A stretch of DNA of 64,000 nt, taken from Orientallactaga sibirica (taxonomy: Eukaryota; Chordata; Mammalia; Rodentia; Dipodidae). Position numbers and translations under genes: made by a program. Shown piece by piece: positions 63,440 through 64,000 of this stretch. Each line of letters starts with the position of its first letter. The stretch's first letter is position 1. Under the pieces are notes generated by a model. It was not told where the DNA came from. It searched no databases and saw only the letters and a list, made by a program, of their open reading frames with translations. The stretch lies in the NCBI GenBank assembly GCA_036365145.1, contig JAEOAD010000794.1, positions 868,001-932,000 of the forward strand, written 5' to 3'.

Positions 63440-64000
63440 GGAGGGAGAGAAGGAAAGAATTGGTGTTTTGTGGCTTCCATATTGTTTGACCTAACCATCA
63501 TTATTTAACCTTTTTATTATGGACCAAGCAGGTGGAACATTTTGCAAATAGGTTCATATAACTTGATAGAGTATGTGTTCAAATGTTGAGACACTCACAA
63601 TCAGGTTGTCCAATAGCTGGGATTCAGTTTTAGTTTGGGCTAAAATCCTGAACAAAGAATAAAACATGAGTAAGAGAATGCAATTTGCTGTCATAAAAGT
63701 TCCCTCAACAATCCCATCTCCTAGTTCTCCCAGTGGTTGTGGCACTGCCCCTGGGCCTGCTGGCACACGTGGATCCACTCCTCCCCTTCCCCTGCGCTGC
63801 CCCACGTTACAGAAACTGTCTGCTGGATGTTGCATACCCAGGCTCTAGGCCAGAGGCTTGCCAGCTGAGCTCCACTGAGTGACACCAGCAAATTCGAAAG
63901 CTCGTGGAAGGGAGAGGCAAGGTATTTCTCCCTGTCCTGGCTTCATTCAATAGCCTCTCTTCCATCTCCTCCATGCCTCTGAGGCTCCATGGGTCACCCC
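63440..64000. other. Unassigned sequence at the right edge
   Basis: No repeat family is recognised after the (GAA)n tract. GC content rises from 63720. A possible minus-strand exon is listed separately. Confidence 0.4.
63599..63647 (-). other. Candidate 49-nt exon
   Basis: On the minus strand a pyrimidine-rich tract ending TTTTATTCTTTGTTCAG (acceptor) precedes 49 nt that remain open in the frame ILAQTKTESQLLDNLI, followed by GTGAGT (donor). The encoded sequence is not one I recognise, and no neighbouring exon can be seen. A chance pairing of splice signals is quite possible. Confidence 0.25.

Overview
This window is mammalian nuclear DNA, most likely from a rodent and probably a jerboa or close relative (Dipodidae). 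It carries dozens of copies of two SINEs. SINE-A (my label) is a tRNA-derived element with ID/DIP-like features: a head beginning GGGCTGGAGAGATGGC, A-box and B-box RNA polymerase III promoter motifs, a body centred on CCAGATGCACAAGGTGGC, a CT-rich stretch and an (AATAAA)n-type tail. The other is a 7SL-derived B1-like element ending GAGACCCTACCTCGAAAAACC. Both differ from mouse and rat consensus elements. B4, MaLR-like LTRs, rodent-type L1, MIR, L2 and MER2/Tigger relics fit the same assignment. The species is an inference from repeat families recalled from memory, not from a search.

I found no intact protein-coding gene, rRNA, tRNA gene or CRISPR array. Region by region: 0.6-2.5 kb is a non-autonomous MaLR-like endogenous retrovirus. 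2.5-11.2 kb is reverse-strand L1 sequence (ORF2 fragment, a 3'UTR holding nested LTRs, then ORF2 and two ORF1 segments). 11.4-25.6 kb is SINE-rich with head-to-tail SINE-A clusters at 21.8-22.6 and 24.0-25.0 kb. 26.3-30.1 kb is mostly unassigned sequence with two MIRs. 30.7-36.0 kb is one old forward-strand L1 broken up by about ten later insertions. 36-40 kb is older sequence with Tigger/MER2 relics. 40-47 kb is again SINE-dense. 47.9-53.05 kb is a processed pseudogene. 53-64 kb mixes SINEs, L1 3' ends, an ERVL-type solo LTR with exact target duplication and a MaLR-like solo LTR.

The one recognisable gene-derived locus is a cyclin E2 (CCNE2) retrocopy at 47902-53052, flanked by an 11-bp target-site duplication at an L1-endonuclease-like TT/AAAA site. 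It has several frameshifts and stops, a 128-nt GT...AG insertion that may be a retained intron, and a 1,989-bp antisense MaLR-like element. The two LTRs of that element look identical over most of their length, so it inserted recently. Two SINE copies with scrambled internal order (32.85 and 63.2 kb), and a CTCF-like core in one SINE subfamily, are the other most unusual signals. Repeat boundaries were read by eye and are good to roughly 5-20 bases unless a target-site duplication is cited.
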